This document shows, in pieces, positions 25,506 to 34,442 of a DNA stretch of 64,000 nt. Under the pieces are notes generated by a model, which did not search any database, had not been told where the DNA came from, and was given only the letters and a program-made list of their open reading frames with translations. The number at the start of each line of letters is the position of its first letter. The stretch's first letter is position 1. A program made the translations under genes and the position numbers. This stretch comes from Myxococcota bacterium. GTDB lineage: Bacteria; Myxococcota_A; UBA796; UBA2385. The DNA lies in the NCBI GenBank assembly GCA_023150805.1, contig JAKLKF010000019.1:18041-82040 (forward strand), given 5' to 3'.

Positions 25506-26011
25506 GGAGCACCTCGGGAGACGGCCGGAGCGGCCGTGGGGGGAGTGCCCGACGCCGGGATGGCGGCGGACGGGGGAGCAGCGGCCACCGGGGCCGCGGC
25601 AGAGGGGGAGTCCAGCGCCGGCGGGCGCCAGGGCGAGGTCAGGTCCACCTCGTCGGGCAGCGCGGCCGGGCGAGGGGAGGGCCGGGCGGGGCGTGGCGGG
25701 CCGTCCGGGTCGGCCTGCAAGCGCAGGCGGGCGCCCTCGCGCGGGGGCGAGGCCCACAGCGCCAGGGGCAGCTCGTCCAGGCTGCCGTCCTGCCACTCCA
25801 GGACCACCCAGCCGTCTGCCGGGGGCCCTGGCCCGTGCTCGACCCGGTCGACCGTCACCAGCACGGCGGGGGGCTGGACCGTGAGCGTCTGCACCTGGGG
25901 CGCCAGCACCGCCGGGCTCAGCACCGCCGGGCTCAGCACCGCCGGGGTCAGCACCGCCGGGGTCAGCACCGCCGGGGTCAGGGCGGCCGGCCCCAGCAGG
26001 TCGGGGCTCAT
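25502..26011 (-). CDS. DUF3006-like small protein between comM and recA
   Basis: A 169-residue protein overlapping comM and recA by four bases at each end. The N-terminus is a pentapeptide repeat ([10 protein letters not shown], about six units). The middle (about 55-100) reads TVDRVEHG...[19 protein letters not shown], which resembles the small DUF3006 domain found in Gram-positive and other bacteria. The last 70 residues are Pro/Ala-rich and look disordered. No known function; its locked position between two recombination genes suggests a link to DNA uptake or repair, which is inference. Confidence 0.65.
   Translation of the reverse strand: MSPDLLGPAALTPAVLTPAVLTPAVLSPAVLSPAVLAPQVQTLTVQPPAVLVTVDRVEHGPGPPADGWVVLEWQDGSLDELPLALWASPPREGARLRLQADPDGPPRPARPSPRPAALPDEVDLTSPWRPPALDSPSAAAPVAAAPPSAAIPASGTPPTAAPAVSRGAP
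25906..25980 (-). repeat. five-unit 15-bp tandem repeat in the DUF3006-like gene
   Basis: AGCACCGCCGGGGTC or AGCACCGCCGGGCTC repeated five times without interruption (25906, 25921, 25936, 25951, 25966), followed by a degenerate unit. Codes for the [10 protein letters not shown] pentapeptides. The units are identical apart from one position, so the array is probably young and could vary in length between strains. Confidence 0.85.
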
Positions 26012-27528
26012 GGCGCCTCCTCGACGTCCGTCAGGCGGTAGCTGCTGGCCTCCAGCACGTGGGTCGCGTCGACGACCTCGGCGCCGTCGAGGTCGGCGAT
26101 GGTGCGCGCCACCTTGAGCGTCCGGGCCCAGCCCCGCGCGGACATGGCGAGCCGCGCCATCGTGTCCTCCAGCACCGCCAGCGCCTGGGGCGTGGGCTGG
26201 GCCGCCGCCCGGATCGCGTCGCCGGCCAGCTCGGCGTTGCAGGTCACGGCCAGGCCCTGTTCACGCGCGCGTGCGAGCTGCACCTGCCGCGCCTGCTCGA
26301 CGCGGGCCCGCACCGAGGCCGAGGGCTCGCCCCGCGGGCCGCGGCTGAGCTCCTCGGGGTCGACGGGCTGCACCCAGACCTGCAGGTCGATGCGGTCCAG
26401 CAGCGGCCCCGACAGCCGCCCGCGGTAGCGCTCCACCGCCGACGGTGGGCAGGTGCAGGGCTTGCTGGGGTGGCCCAGGAAGCCGCAGGGGCAGGGGTTC
26501 GCCGCCGCCACCAGGGCCGCGCTGGCCGGCAGCCGCACCGTGCCCGCCGCCCGGGTCACCGTGATCACCCGGTCCTCCAGCGGGCCCCGCAGCAGCTCCA
26601 GCACGTGCCGAGAGAACTCCGGCACCTCGTCGAGGAAGAGGACCCCGTGGTGCGCCAGGCTCACCTCGCCCGGCCGCAGGCTGGCCGATCCCACCATGCC
26701 CGCCGCCGAGATCGTGTGGTGCGGCGCGCGGAAGGGCCGGTGGGTGACCAGCCCCTGGCCGTCGTGAAGCAGCCCCGCCACCGACCACACCCGCGTGATG
26801 TCGATGGCTTCGTCGAAGCCCAGGCGCGGCAGGATGCCGGGCATCCGGGCGGCCAGCATGGTCTTCCCGCAGCCCGGCGCCCCCACCATCAGCAGGTTGT
26901 GCCCCCCCGCTGCCGCGATCTCGAGCGCACGCCGGGCGCGTGGTTGCCCGCGCACCTCCGCCAGGTCCAGGGTCGGCTCCCGGTCCACCGCCGGCGCCGC
27001 CGCCTGGGCCAGGGGCAGGCTGGCGCGACCGTCCAGCCAGGCCACCACCTGCTCGAGGTCCTGGGCGCAGCGGACCTCGACCCCGTCGACGACGGCCGCC
27101 TCGGGCCCGTTCTCGGCCGGCAGCACCACCCGCTTCGCGCCCCGGTCCCGCGCCATCAGCGTGAGCGAGAGCGCCCCGCGCACCCGGCGGAGCTGCCCCT
27201 CCAGCGACAGCTCGCCGAACAGCACGGTGCCTTCCAGCTTCTCGCGGGCCACCTGGCCCGACTCCGCCAGGATGCCGACGGCGATGGGCAGGTCGAAGGC
27301 CGTGCCCGACTTGCGCACGTCGGCGGGCGCCAGGTTGATCACCACGCGCTTCTTGGGGAACTCCAGCCCCGCCTGCTGGATGGCCGAGCGGACGCGGTCG
27401 GCGCTCTCCCGCACCGCACCCCCGGGCAGGCCCACGATGACCACGTTGGGCAGCCGGCGCAGCAGGTCCACCTCGACCTGGATGGGCACGCCGTCGACGC
27501 CCTCGACCGTTCCTGAACACACGACCAT
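26008..27528 (-). CDS. comM: YifB/ComM family Mg-chelatase-like AAA+ helicase
   Basis: A 506-residue AAA+ ATPase. The N-terminal LonC-like domain ([24 protein letters not shown]) is followed by Walker [16 protein letters not shown], Walker [11 protein letters not shown] and a cysteine-bearing zinc-ribbon-like segment ([10 protein letters not shown]...CTCPP). The C-terminal Mg-chelatase lid ends AYRLTD-like ([11 protein letters not shown]). ComM acts as a hexameric branch-migration helicase in natural transformation of several proteobacteria. The ATG at 27528 is used because upstream residues do not match the family; AGGTGG lies just ahead. First gene of the comM-DUF3006-recA operon. Confidence 0.92.
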   Translation of the reverse strand: MVVCSGTVEGVDGVPIQVEVDLLRRLPNVVIVGLPGGAVRESADRVRSAIQQAGLEFPKKRVVINLAPADVRKSGTAFDLPIAVGILAESGQVAREKLEGTVLFGELSLEGQLRRVRGALSLTLMARDRGAKRVVLPAENGPEAAVVDGVEVRCAQDLEQVVAWLDGRASLPLAQAAAPAVDREPTLDLAEVRGQPRARRALEIAAAGGHNLLMVGAPGCGKTMLAARMPGILPRLGFDEAIDITRVWSVAGLLHDGQGLVTHRPFRAPHHTISAAGMVGSASLRPGEVSLAHHGVLFLDEVPEFSRHVLELLRGPLEDRVITVTRAAGTVRLPASAALVAAANPCPCGFLGHPSKPCTCPPSAVERYRGRLSGPLLDRIDLQVWVQPVDPEELSRGPRGEPSASVRARVEQARQVQLARAREQGLAVTCNAELAGDAIRAAAQPTPQALAVLEDTMARLAMSARGWARTLKVARTIADLDGAEVVDATHVLEASSYRLTDVEEAP

Positions 27529-27545
27529 CGCCACCTGGCACCTCG

Positions 27546-27572
27546 CTGCCGGTTCAGATCCCTGCCGGTTCA
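27546..27572 (-). promoter_or_regulatory. direct repeat ahead of comM, possible SOS operator
   Basis: CTGCCGGTTCA occurs twice (27546-27556 and 27562-27572) 18-44 bp upstream of the comM ATG. It includes GTTCA(G), the conserved core of the myxobacterial LexA box (CTRHAMRYBYGTTCAGS), but the rest of that consensus matches poorly and the spacing differs from the alpha-proteobacterial GTTC-N7-GTTC. Any LexA link is tentative. Confidence 0.35.
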
Positions 27573-27776
27573 CACCGCGGCGAGGCCCTCTGCAGAGGGT
27601 GTGCCAGCGTAAGTGGCGGAAACCAGGTTCCTGGCGGCCGGATCAGGTGCCGGATCCGGTCAGGGCTTGACCTGTCAGATCCGGCGAGGAGCGCGAGGTG
27701 GCGCGGATCTGCTCGGGGTGCCAGAGGTGCCGGAGGTGCGATCTTTGCTGTCGTCCCCTGGCGCCGAGGTGCCGCG

Positions 27777-28691
27777 CTACTGCCCGCGGATGTCGCGCAC
27801 CTCCGTCCGCGGTCCGCGCCGGGGAGACCGGGCTCCGAGCTGCATGAGCAGCCGGATCACGCGCCAGCGATGCCCGGTGAAGGGCCGCAGCAGCGCGACC
27901 ATCCGGGCGTCGTCGGCGGTGCGCTCCCGGGCCAGGTGCCAGGCGATGGTGCTGGGCAGGTGGTAGTCGCCGACCGGCACGGCGTCGGCGTCACCGCAGG
28001 CGCTGGCCATCACCAGGGGCGCCGTCCATGGGCCGACGCCGTCCAGGCTGCACAGTCTTGCGTAGGCCTCGGCTCGCGGCAGGGTCGCGACCTGCTCCAG
28101 CCAGTCGCCTCGGCGGGCGGCGCCGATCAGGATGCGGGCACGCTGCCGCTCGACACCCAGGGGGTGGAAGTGGGCATAGTCCAAGGGCGCCAGGTCGCGC
28201 GCGGTGGGCATCAGCCACAGCCGGCCGGGGCCGGGCGCGCGGGCGCCGTAGCGCACGGTCAGCTCCCGCAGGCTGCGCATGGCGTCCGCGGTGGTGACGC
28301 GCTGGCCGAGCACGGTGTGGACCAGGGCCTCGAAGACGCGCCCGGTGCGACCGATCCGCAGGCCCCGCCCGCGCCGGCGGGCCTCCTCGACGACGGGATC
28401 CTCGGTGTGCAGCGCCTCGGCGGGGTCCGCCAGGCCGCACAGCGCCTCGATCTCGCCCAGGGCCCGCGTGCCGCCGGGGCCCCAGCTCGCGGCCACCAGC
28501 ACCTCGCCCTCGGGCCGCTCCTCGACCTGCAGGGCCAGGCTGGCCGGCCCGTCGGGGGTGCGCGTGGCCCACCAGGTCACCGGCCCCTCGTGGCGACCGC
28601 GCGGCTCCTGCGAGAGGGGGCCGAAGGTCCGCCGCAGGTCCAGCGGCACCGGGAGCGGCAGCTCGCGGCGGAGCGCTGGCGCCTCGTTCAA
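27777..28691 (-). CDS. HhH-GPD DNA glycosylase-like protein
   Basis: About 304 residues resembling DNA-3-methyladenine glycosylase II. The C-terminal half has VHTVLGQRVTTADAMRSL, then the helix-hairpin-helix LCSLDGVGPWTAPLVM and VPVGDYHLPSTIAW, which contains the catalytic-type Asp. The N-terminal half is an AlkA-like beta region (PLPVPLDLRRTFGPLS). The TTG at 28691 overlaps the LOG gene stop (TTGA), giving coupling; a GTG at 28706 is an alternative with 309 residues. It likely removes alkylated or related bases from DNA. Confidence 0.75.
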   Translation of the reverse strand: MNEAPALRRELPLPVPLDLRRTFGPLSQEPRGRHEGPVTWWATRTPDGPASLALQVEERPEGEVLVAASWGPGGTRALGEIEALCGLADPAEALHTEDPVVEEARRRGRGLRIGRTGRVFEALVHTVLGQRVTTADAMRSLRELTVRYGARAPGPGRLWLMPTARDLAPLDYAHFHPLGVERQRARILIGAARRGDWLEQVATLPRAEAYARLCSLDGVGPWTAPLVMASACGDADAVPVGDYHLPSTIAWHLARERTADDARMVALLRPFTGHRWRVIRLLMQLGARSPRRGPRTEVRDIRGQ

Positions 28692-29272
28692 GGCCGGGTC
28701 ACCCACCGGGTGCGGACGGGCAGCTGGACGGCGGCCAGCCGATCCAGCAGCTCGGTGGCGGTGGGCGCGCTGACCAGCAGGTCCTGGTGCTCGGGCCGGA
28801 TGAAGCCCAGCTCGACGGCCTGGGCCACGAACTGCACCAGCGGCTGGTAGTAGCCGTGGGCGTCCAGCAGGCCGACCGGCTTGTCGTGGAAGCCGAGCTG
28901 CGTCCAGGTCGTGGCTTCGAAGATCTCCTCCAGCGTGCCGAAGCCGCCGGGCAGGGCGAGGAAGGCGTCGCTGAGCTGGGCCATCATCATCTTGCGGGCG
29001 TGCATGCTGTCGACGACGAACAGCTCGGTCAGCCCGCCGTGGGCGAGCTCCAGGGCCTGCAGGCGCTCGGGGATCACGCCCAGCACCTGCCCGCCGGCCG
29101 CCAGCGCCGCGTCCGCCAGCTCGCCCATCAGGCCGACGTTGCCGCCGCCGTAGACCACGGCGATGCCGCGGCCGGCCAGGGCCCCTCCGACCTCGCGCGC
29201 CAGCGCCCGCCAGCGCTCGTGCACGTCGTCGGAGGCGCCGCAGTAGACACAGACCCGGCGGAAGCTGCGCAT
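28688..29272 (-). CDS. LOG family phosphoribohydrolase
   Basis: A 194-residue member of the LOG (cytokinin-riboside 5'-monophosphate phosphoribohydrolase / nucleotide-5'-phosphate nucleosidase) family. Signature motifs GGGNVGLMG and PGGFGTLEEIFE are intact, as are the SMHARK residues that contact the nucleotide. It starts MRSFRRVCVYCGAS with ATG at 29272. In bacteria these enzymes split nucleoside monophosphates to base and ribose phosphate. It overlaps the glycosylase gene by four bases. Confidence 0.92.
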   Translation of the reverse strand: MRSFRRVCVYCGASDDVHERWRALAREVGGALAGRGIAVVYGGGNVGLMGELADAALAAGGQVLGVIPERLQALELAHGGLTELFVVDSMHARKMMMAQLSDAFLALPGGFGTLEEIFEATTWTQLGFHDKPVGLLDAHGYYQPLVQFVAQAVELGFIRPEHQDLLVSAPTATELLDRLAAVQLPVRTRWVTRP

Positions 29273-29406
29273 GGCTCACCCTGGCTGGGGCGGCTGGCTT
29301 AGCACGCGCGGCGGCTCGTCGCGGAATCGCCACCACGACCGGCGCCGGCGGGCGCTACCTTGGCGCACTTCCCCCCCCGGCCTCCCCTGGCCCCCCGGAG
29401 CTCCCC

Positions 29407-31929
29407 ATGCGCCTGGTCACCACCTCCCCCGCCGCGCTGCTCGCCCTGCTGCTGGTCGCCTGTCCCGGAAAGGACAACATCACGGTCCTCGACGACACGG
29501 GCGGCGACGGTGGCGCCCAGGACGGCGGCACCCCGGACGGCGGGACCGCGGACGGCGGGACGGGCGGCGACGGCGGCGGTGGGGACGGCGGCGGTGGGGA
29601 CGGCGGGGGTGGGGACGGGGGCACGCCCTTCCCCGACGAGCTGGTCTGGACCGAGGGCCCCGCGCTGCCCGACTGCACGCCGACCACCGACGCCTCGGAC
29701 CGGGTGGCGCTCTCGGGCGTGGTCCTGACCCCCGGCGGCCCGGTCGCCGGCCACGTCGTCTACGACCGTGGCACCGGCGAGATCGCCTGCGCCGGCGAGG
29801 CGTGCAGCACCGCGGGGGCCACCGTGGTCTGCACCGAAGGGGTCATCTCCGCGGGCCTGATCGACGCCCACAACCACCTCCAGTACAACGTGATCCCCCC
29901 CTGGCAGCACGACGCGCTGTTCGAGGACCGCTACGACTGGCGCAGCGACGACGCGTACTGGGACTACCGCGAGGCCTACGACGACATCGAGGACGACTAC
30001 ACCTGCGAGATCATGCGCTGGGCCGAGCTGCGGGTGCTGGTGGGCGGCGGCACGGCGGCGGTCGGCAGCTCCGGGGACTCCTGCATCGAGGGCCTGGTGC
30101 GCAACCTCGACGAGGACGAGGGGGCGCACGAGCTGGACGGCTACGAGCTGTACTACTCCTCGGGGACGGTCACCGACTCCTACGAGGACGGTGACGGCGA
30201 CTACTACCAGGGCCAGCTCAGCAGCGGGGCGGTCGACGCGATCCTCAACCACGTGGCCGAGGGCGTCGACGGCAGCGGCGAGGGCGAGCTCTCCTGGATG
30301 CTGTCGGTCGAGATGACCGGCCCGGGCATGGCCTATGTGCACGCGACGGACGCCACCACCGAGCAGCTCGCGCGCATGGCCGTCGACGGCACCAGCATCG
30401 TCTGGTCGCCGCGCAGCAACCTGGACCTGTACGCCCAGACCACGCCGGCCGACATCGCCGCCCGCATGGGCGTCCCGGTCGCCCTGGGGCCGGACTGGAC
30501 CTGGTCGGGCTCGATGAACCCGGCGCACGAGGCGGCCTGCGCGGTGGAGTACCTGGGCGCGCGCGGCAACCCGCTCTCCGACGTGGATCTGCACGACATG
30601 ATCACCGCGCAGGCGGCCCGGGTGGTCGGCCTGGACGGGGTGTTGGGCGCGCTGGACGAGGGAATGCGCGCGGACATCTCCGTCTTCGCCTGGTCGGACC
30701 AGCCCTACCGGGCGGTGCTGCAGAGCGGCGCCGAGGACGTGCGGCTGGTCGTGGTCGACGGCCAGGCGCTCTATGGGGTCAGCGAGCTGGTCGCGGATGC
30801 GGCGGACTCGACGGCGGACTGCGAGACGGTGGAGGCCTGCACGGCCAGCCGCACGCTCTGCGCGGTGTCCGGCAGCAGCGGCGCCGCCGGCATGACCGCC
30901 GAGGAGCTGGCCGACACGCTGGCCGCGGCCCTGGGCCGGACCGACATGCCCGCGGACCTGGCCTACGCCGGCGAGCTGCACGGGCTGTGGGACTGCGAGG
31001 ACAGCTTCTCCTCCTGCGATCCGCGGGAGGGGGCCGGCACGGCGGCCGACGCCGACGGCGACGGCGTGGACGACACGGTCGACCTGTGCGAGGGCTGGTA
31101 CGACCCGCGGCAGGCCGACCACGACGGCGACGGCTGGGGCGACGCCTGCGACCCCTGTCCGCTGGCGGCCGACGTGACCGACTGCCGCCACGACCCCGCC
31201 GACATCGACGGCGACGGCGTCGCCAACGGGGCGGACCTGTGCCCCTGGCTGCACGACGACCAGGGCGACCGGGACGCCGACGGGCACGGCGACGTCTGCG
31301 ACATCTGCCCCGACGAGTACAACCCGGGGGACAGCGCCTGCTCGGCGACGGTGGACATGGTCCGCAACCCCGACCACGAGGGCTACGTGGGCGAGGGCGC
31401 CGTCGTCACGCTGGAGGGCCTGGTGGTCACCGCCGTCAGCAGCTCGGGCTACTTCGCGCAGGACCCGTCGCTGTCGGCCTGGGCCGGTATCTACGTCTAC
31501 AGCGGGGGCTCGCCGGGGGTGGACACGGGGGACGTGGTGACGGTGACCGGCACGGTGACCGAGTACTACGGCCTGACCGAGCTGACCGACCCCGAGAGCA
31601 CCGTGACCGGCAGCGCCTCGGCGCCCGCGCCCGTCGCCCTGGCCAACCCCTGCGACGCAGGCGACGACGGCGCCCGCGGCGAGGAGCTGGAGGGCATGCT
31701 GGTCCAGGTCGAGGATGTCACCGTGAGCAGCCAGAACCCGGACAGCCCCTCGGACTACGGCGAGTTCGAGGTCGCCGGCTGCCTGCGGGTCAACGACTTC
31801 CTCTACGACTTCGGCAGCCAGCCGGCCGTCGGCGCGGAGTACGACCGCCTCGCCGGCGTGCTGAACTACTCCTACTCGCACCGCAAGCTGGAGCCCCGCA
31901 GCGCGGGCGACCTGGAGGCGGCCCGCTGA
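29407..31929 (+). CDS. amidohydrolase lipoprotein with thrombospondin-3 repeats
   Basis: An 840-residue lipoprotein. Signal peptide with lipid Cys at 19 (LLALLLVAC), then a Gly/Asp linker (about 31-72) and an amidohydrolase domain with metal motif DAHNHL (His155, His157), SPRSNLDLY and the Asp of LGPDWTWSGSMN. Residues about 545-645 hold several thrombospondin type 3 calcium repeats (DADGDGVDD, DHDGDGWGDACDPC). The end is an OB-fold-like domain (VVTLEGLVVTAVSSSGYFAQD). Acts presumably outside the inner membrane on an unknown amide or imino substrate. ATG at 29407; next gene begins 37 bp after the stop. Confidence 0.85.
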   Translation: MRLVTTSPAALLALLLVACPGKDNITVLDDTGGDGGAQDGGTPDGGTADGGTGGDGGGGDGGGGDGGGGDGGTPFPDELVWTEGPALPDCTPTTDASDRVALSGVVLTPGGPVAGHVVYDRGTGEIACAGEACSTAGATVVCTEGVISAGLIDAHNHLQYNVIPPWQHDALFEDRYDWRSDDAYWDYREAYDDIEDDYTCEIMRWAELRVLVGGGTAAVGSSGDSCIEGLVRNLDEDEGAHELDGYELYYSSGTVTDSYEDGDGDYYQGQLSSGAVDAILNHVAEGVDGSGEGELSWMLSVEMTGPGMAYVHATDATTEQLARMAVDGTSIVWSPRSNLDLYAQTTPADIAARMGVPVALGPDWTWSGSMNPAHEAACAVEYLGARGNPLSDVDLHDMITAQAARVVGLDGVLGALDEGMRADISVFAWSDQPYRAVLQSGAEDVRLVVVDGQALYGVSELVADAADSTADCETVEACTASRTLCAVSGSSGAAGMTAEELADTLAAALGRTDMPADLAYAGELHGLWDCEDSFSSCDPREGAGTAADADGDGVDDTVDLCEGWYDPRQADHDGDGWGDACDPCPLAADVTDCRHDPADIDGDGVANGADLCPWLHDDQGDRDADGHGDVCDICPDEYNPGDSACSATVDMVRNPDHEGYVGEGAVVTLEGLVVTAVSSSGYFAQDPSLSAWAGIYVYSGGSPGVDTGDVVTVTGTVTEYYGLTELTDPESTVTGSASAPAPVALANPCDAGDDGARGEELEGMLVQVEDVTVSSQNPDSPSDYGEFEVAGCLRVNDFLYDFGSQPAVGAEYDRLAGVLNYSYSHRKLEPRSAGDLEAAR
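29569..29613 (+). repeat. 15-bp tandem repeat coding GDGGG linker
   Basis: Three consecutive units of GACGGCGGCGGTGGG (29569, 29584, 29599; the third differs at one base) within the linker after the lipobox. Surrounding DNA is related but degenerate. Encodes Gly-Asp-Gly-Gly-Gly. Confidence 0.8.
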
Positions 31930-31966
31930 AGCTGGACGTGGGTGTGGGGTGGGCTATCCCTCGCCC

Positions 31967-32614
31967 ATGTTCGCACCGCTCCTGCTCCTGCTGGCCTGCT
32001 CCCCCGATCCCGACACCGGCGACGGCGCCACCGCGCTCGACGGCGGCACCACCGCGGACGGGGGCGCCACCGCGGACGGAGGCACCACCGGCGACGGCGG
32101 CGTCTCCGATGGTGGCGGTGGGGACGGCGGCGGCACGGACGCCGACCTGTACGGCGAGTGGGCGAAGGAGCAGATCCCCGCGCCCCAGTTCGTGGCCACC
32201 AACATGGACGGGACCGGCCGCGCGCGCGAGGACCTGCTGGGCCACCCCACCGTGATGTGGTTCTACCCGGCGGCGGGGACCGGTGGTTGAACGATCGAGG
32301 GTTGCGGGTACCGCGACCTCCAGGAACAGTTCGACGCGCTCGGCGTGACCATCGTGGGGGTCGGCTTCGACGACCCCGCGACCAACGCGAAGTGGGCGGC
32401 GGAGGAAGGCTTCACTTTCGAGCTGTGGACCGACGACGACAAGACGCTGGCCCTGACCTACGGGGCGGCCACCTCGCAGAGCAGCCCGGTGCCCTCGCGG
32501 GTGACGCGCGTGCTGGACGCCGACGGCACCTTGCTGCTCGAGTACCAGGTGAGCGCCATCGGCACCCACCCCTCCGAGGTGCTGGCCGACTGCCAGGTCC
32601 TGTTCGGGCAGTAG
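31967..32614 (+). CDS. selenocysteine-containing peroxiredoxin lipoprotein (BCP/PrxQ-like)
   Basis: A continuous frame of 215 residues if the UGA at 32288-32290 is read as selenocysteine (residue 108). The N-terminus MFAPLLLLLAC is a lipoprotein signal with a Gly/Asp/Thr linker. The thioredoxin-fold domain has PTVMWFYPAAGTGG-U-TIEGCGYRD; in PrxQ/BCP this position is the peroxidatic Cys (TPGCTxEAC), and the resolving Cys is five residues on, matching U108 and Cys113. Downstream residues (VTIVGVGFDDPATNAKWA, and SSPVPSRVTRVLDADGTLL) continue the family alignment, so reading continues past UGA. A hairpin beginning six bases after UGA fits a SECIS. It would reduce peroxides on the periplasmic side. 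Most automated annotation would split this gene. Confidence 0.88.
32288..32320 (+). promoter_or_regulatory. UGA selenocysteine codon with SECIS-like hairpin
   Basis: UGA at 32288-32290. Left arm 32297-32307 pairs with right arm 32311-32320 (about ten base pairs, one bulged G at 32300 or 32301, one G-U pair). The apical loop is GTA (32308-32310), so its first base is G, and it lies 17 nt after the UGA. Known bacterial SECIS elements have a G at the start of the loop and about 16-37 nt spacing from the UGA. Confidence 0.75.
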
Positions 32615-32662
32615 GGCCACCGCGCCCGGGGGACCTCGGCCTGGGGTAGCCTTGCGGGCCCG

Positions 32663-34369
32663 ATGGAGGCCTCCGTGCTCGCTTCCCTGCCCCTCGCCCT
32701 GGCCCTGCTCTCCTGCAAGGACAAGGGCCGCGACGACACCGCCGCGCCGGCCGACGACACCGGGGCCGCCTGGCGCCCGGACCTGGTCTGCCCCGGGGAC
32801 CCCGGCTGCGTGTCCGGCGCGGGCGAGCTGCAGGCCGGCGCCGCCGCGGTCGCCATCACGCCGCCCTGCTTCGAGGGCTGGGAGGACGCCGACGGCAACG
32901 CGACCTACAGCGCCAGCAGCGAGGTCTTCCACGACTGCGGCTGCGACCGGCTGTGCGAGGGGGACGAGGGCTGGCCGGGCCCCGACGAGGGCGAGGGCGA
33001 CGGCGAGTTCCAGGCGGTCTGGCTGGCGGGCTTCGGGCAGGCGCGGGCGGCCAACGGCGTGCACGACGACCTGTGGGCGCGGGTGGTCGTGCTGCGGCAG
33101 GGCGAGGTGACGGTCGCGGTGGTGGCGCTGGACGTGGTGGGCTGGTTCTACGACGACACCCTGGCGATCCGCCGGGCGGTGACCGACGCCGGGCTCGACG
33201 TCGACCACGTGATCGTGCACGCCACGCACCAGCACGAGGGGCCCGACACGATGGGGCAGTGGGGGCCGAACCTGACGCACGCGGGCACCGACCGCGCCTA
33301 CATGGACCAGGTCGTGGCGTGGAGCGCCCAGGCGATCGGCCAGGCCCTGGACGGCATCCAGCCGGTGACCCTGCGGGCGGGGACCATCGACACGGCCGCG
33401 CCCTTCGGCGACAAGGGCACCCGCAACACGGTGCGGGACAGCCGCGACCCGGTGATCATCGACGAGTTCCTGTCCGTGGCCCAGCTCGACGGGCTGGACG
33501 GCAGCCCGGTCGCGACCCTGGTGAACTGGAGCAACCACCCCGAGGCCGTGGGCAGCGACAACCTGCTCATCACCAGCGACTTCGCGCACTACCTGCGCAC
33601 CTACGTCGAGCAGGGGGTCGGCGGGCGCGCCGGGCTGGGCGGGACCTGCGTCTTCCTCAACGGGACGGTGGGCGGCCTGATGACGCCGCTGGGGATCACG
33701 GTCACCGATCTCGACGGCGTGGACTGGTCGGGCGACACCTTCGAGAAGGCCGACGCGCTGGGCCGCGTGCTGGCGGACCTGGCCCTGCAGGCGGTGGAGG
33801 CGGCCAGCCCCCAGGTCGAGCCCGCCTTGTCGCTGCGCAGCACCGAGCTGTTCATCCCGGTCGAGAACTACGCCTTCCAGGCGCTCTTCCTCATCGGCCT
33901 CTTCGAGCGGGCCCTGTACAACTACGATCCCGAGGCCGATCTCGACGAGGACAACCAGCCCGAGATCCTCACCGGTATCGACGTGCTGCGGGTCGGCGGC
34001 ATCGGCATGCTGACCGTGCCCGGCGAGCTGGCGCCCGAGGTGGCCATCGGCGGCTACGACGGCTCCAAGGTCCACACGACCGAGGACACGCTCATCGACC
34101 CGGAGAACGAGAACCCGCCGGACCTGTCGGCGGCCCCGCCGGGGCCCTACCTCAAGGAGCGCCTGCTCACCCCCTTCCCGTGGATCATCGGCCTGGGCAA
34201 CGACGAGATCGGCTACCTGGTGCCGGCCTACGACTACCAGCTCAGCGAGAGCGTGCCGTACCTGGAGGAGGCGCCGGGCCACCACTACGAGGAGACGAAC
34301 TCCATCGGGCCGGCGGCGACGCCGCTCATCGAGGAGCGGGCTGCGCTGCTGCTGTCCTGGGAGCCCTGA
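32663..34369 (+). CDS. neutral/alkaline ceramidase-like lipoprotein
   Basis: A 568-residue lipoprotein (signal LALALLSC, lipid Cys 18). The protein resembles the N-terminal domain of neutral/alkaline non-lysosomal ceramidases: AGAAAVAITPPCF at the start, VIVHATHQHEGPD (zinc-ligand His cluster), NWSNHPEAVG and the C-terminal LGNDEIGYLVPAYDY. It lacks the full ceramidase C-terminal Ig-like domain, so substrate may be another lipid amide. The -10-like TAGCCT is ten bases before the ATG, suggesting a very short leader. Confidence 0.82.
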   Translation: MEASVLASLPLALALLSCKDKGRDDTAAPADDTGAAWRPDLVCPGDPGCVSGAGELQAGAAAVAITPPCFEGWEDADGNATYSASSEVFHDCGCDRLCEGDEGWPGPDEGEGDGEFQAVWLAGFGQARAANGVHDDLWARVVVLRQGEVTVAVVALDVVGWFYDDTLAIRRAVTDAGLDVDHVIVHATHQHEGPDTMGQWGPNLTHAGTDRAYMDQVVAWSAQAIGQALDGIQPVTLRAGTIDTAAPFGDKGTRNTVRDSRDPVIIDEFLSVAQLDGLDGSPVATLVNWSNHPEAVGSDNLLITSDFAHYLRTYVEQGVGGRAGLGGTCVFLNGTVGGLMTPLGITVTDLDGVDWSGDTFEKADALGRVLADLALQAVEAASPQVEPALSLRSTELFIPVENYAFQALFLIGLFERALYNYDPEADLDEDNQPEILTGIDVLRVGGIGMLTVPGELAPEVAIGGYDGSKVHTTEDTLIDPENENPPDLSAAPPGPYLKERLLTPFPWIIGLGNDEIGYLVPAYDYQLSESVPYLEEAPGHHYEETNSIGPAATPLIEERAALLLSWEP

Positions 34370-34442
34370 GCGCGCCCCCGGCGGCGGCCCCTGTTTGCGT
34401 CTCCGGCCGGCGTGACTACCGTCTGGCCGACGGAGGAACCCC

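Noticed and set aside
31967..32290. Peroxiredoxin as a pseudogene with a nonsense mutation
   Set aside because: The stop is UGA at exactly the peroxidatic Cys, homology continues in frame and a SECIS-like hairpin follows, so selenocysteine explains it better.
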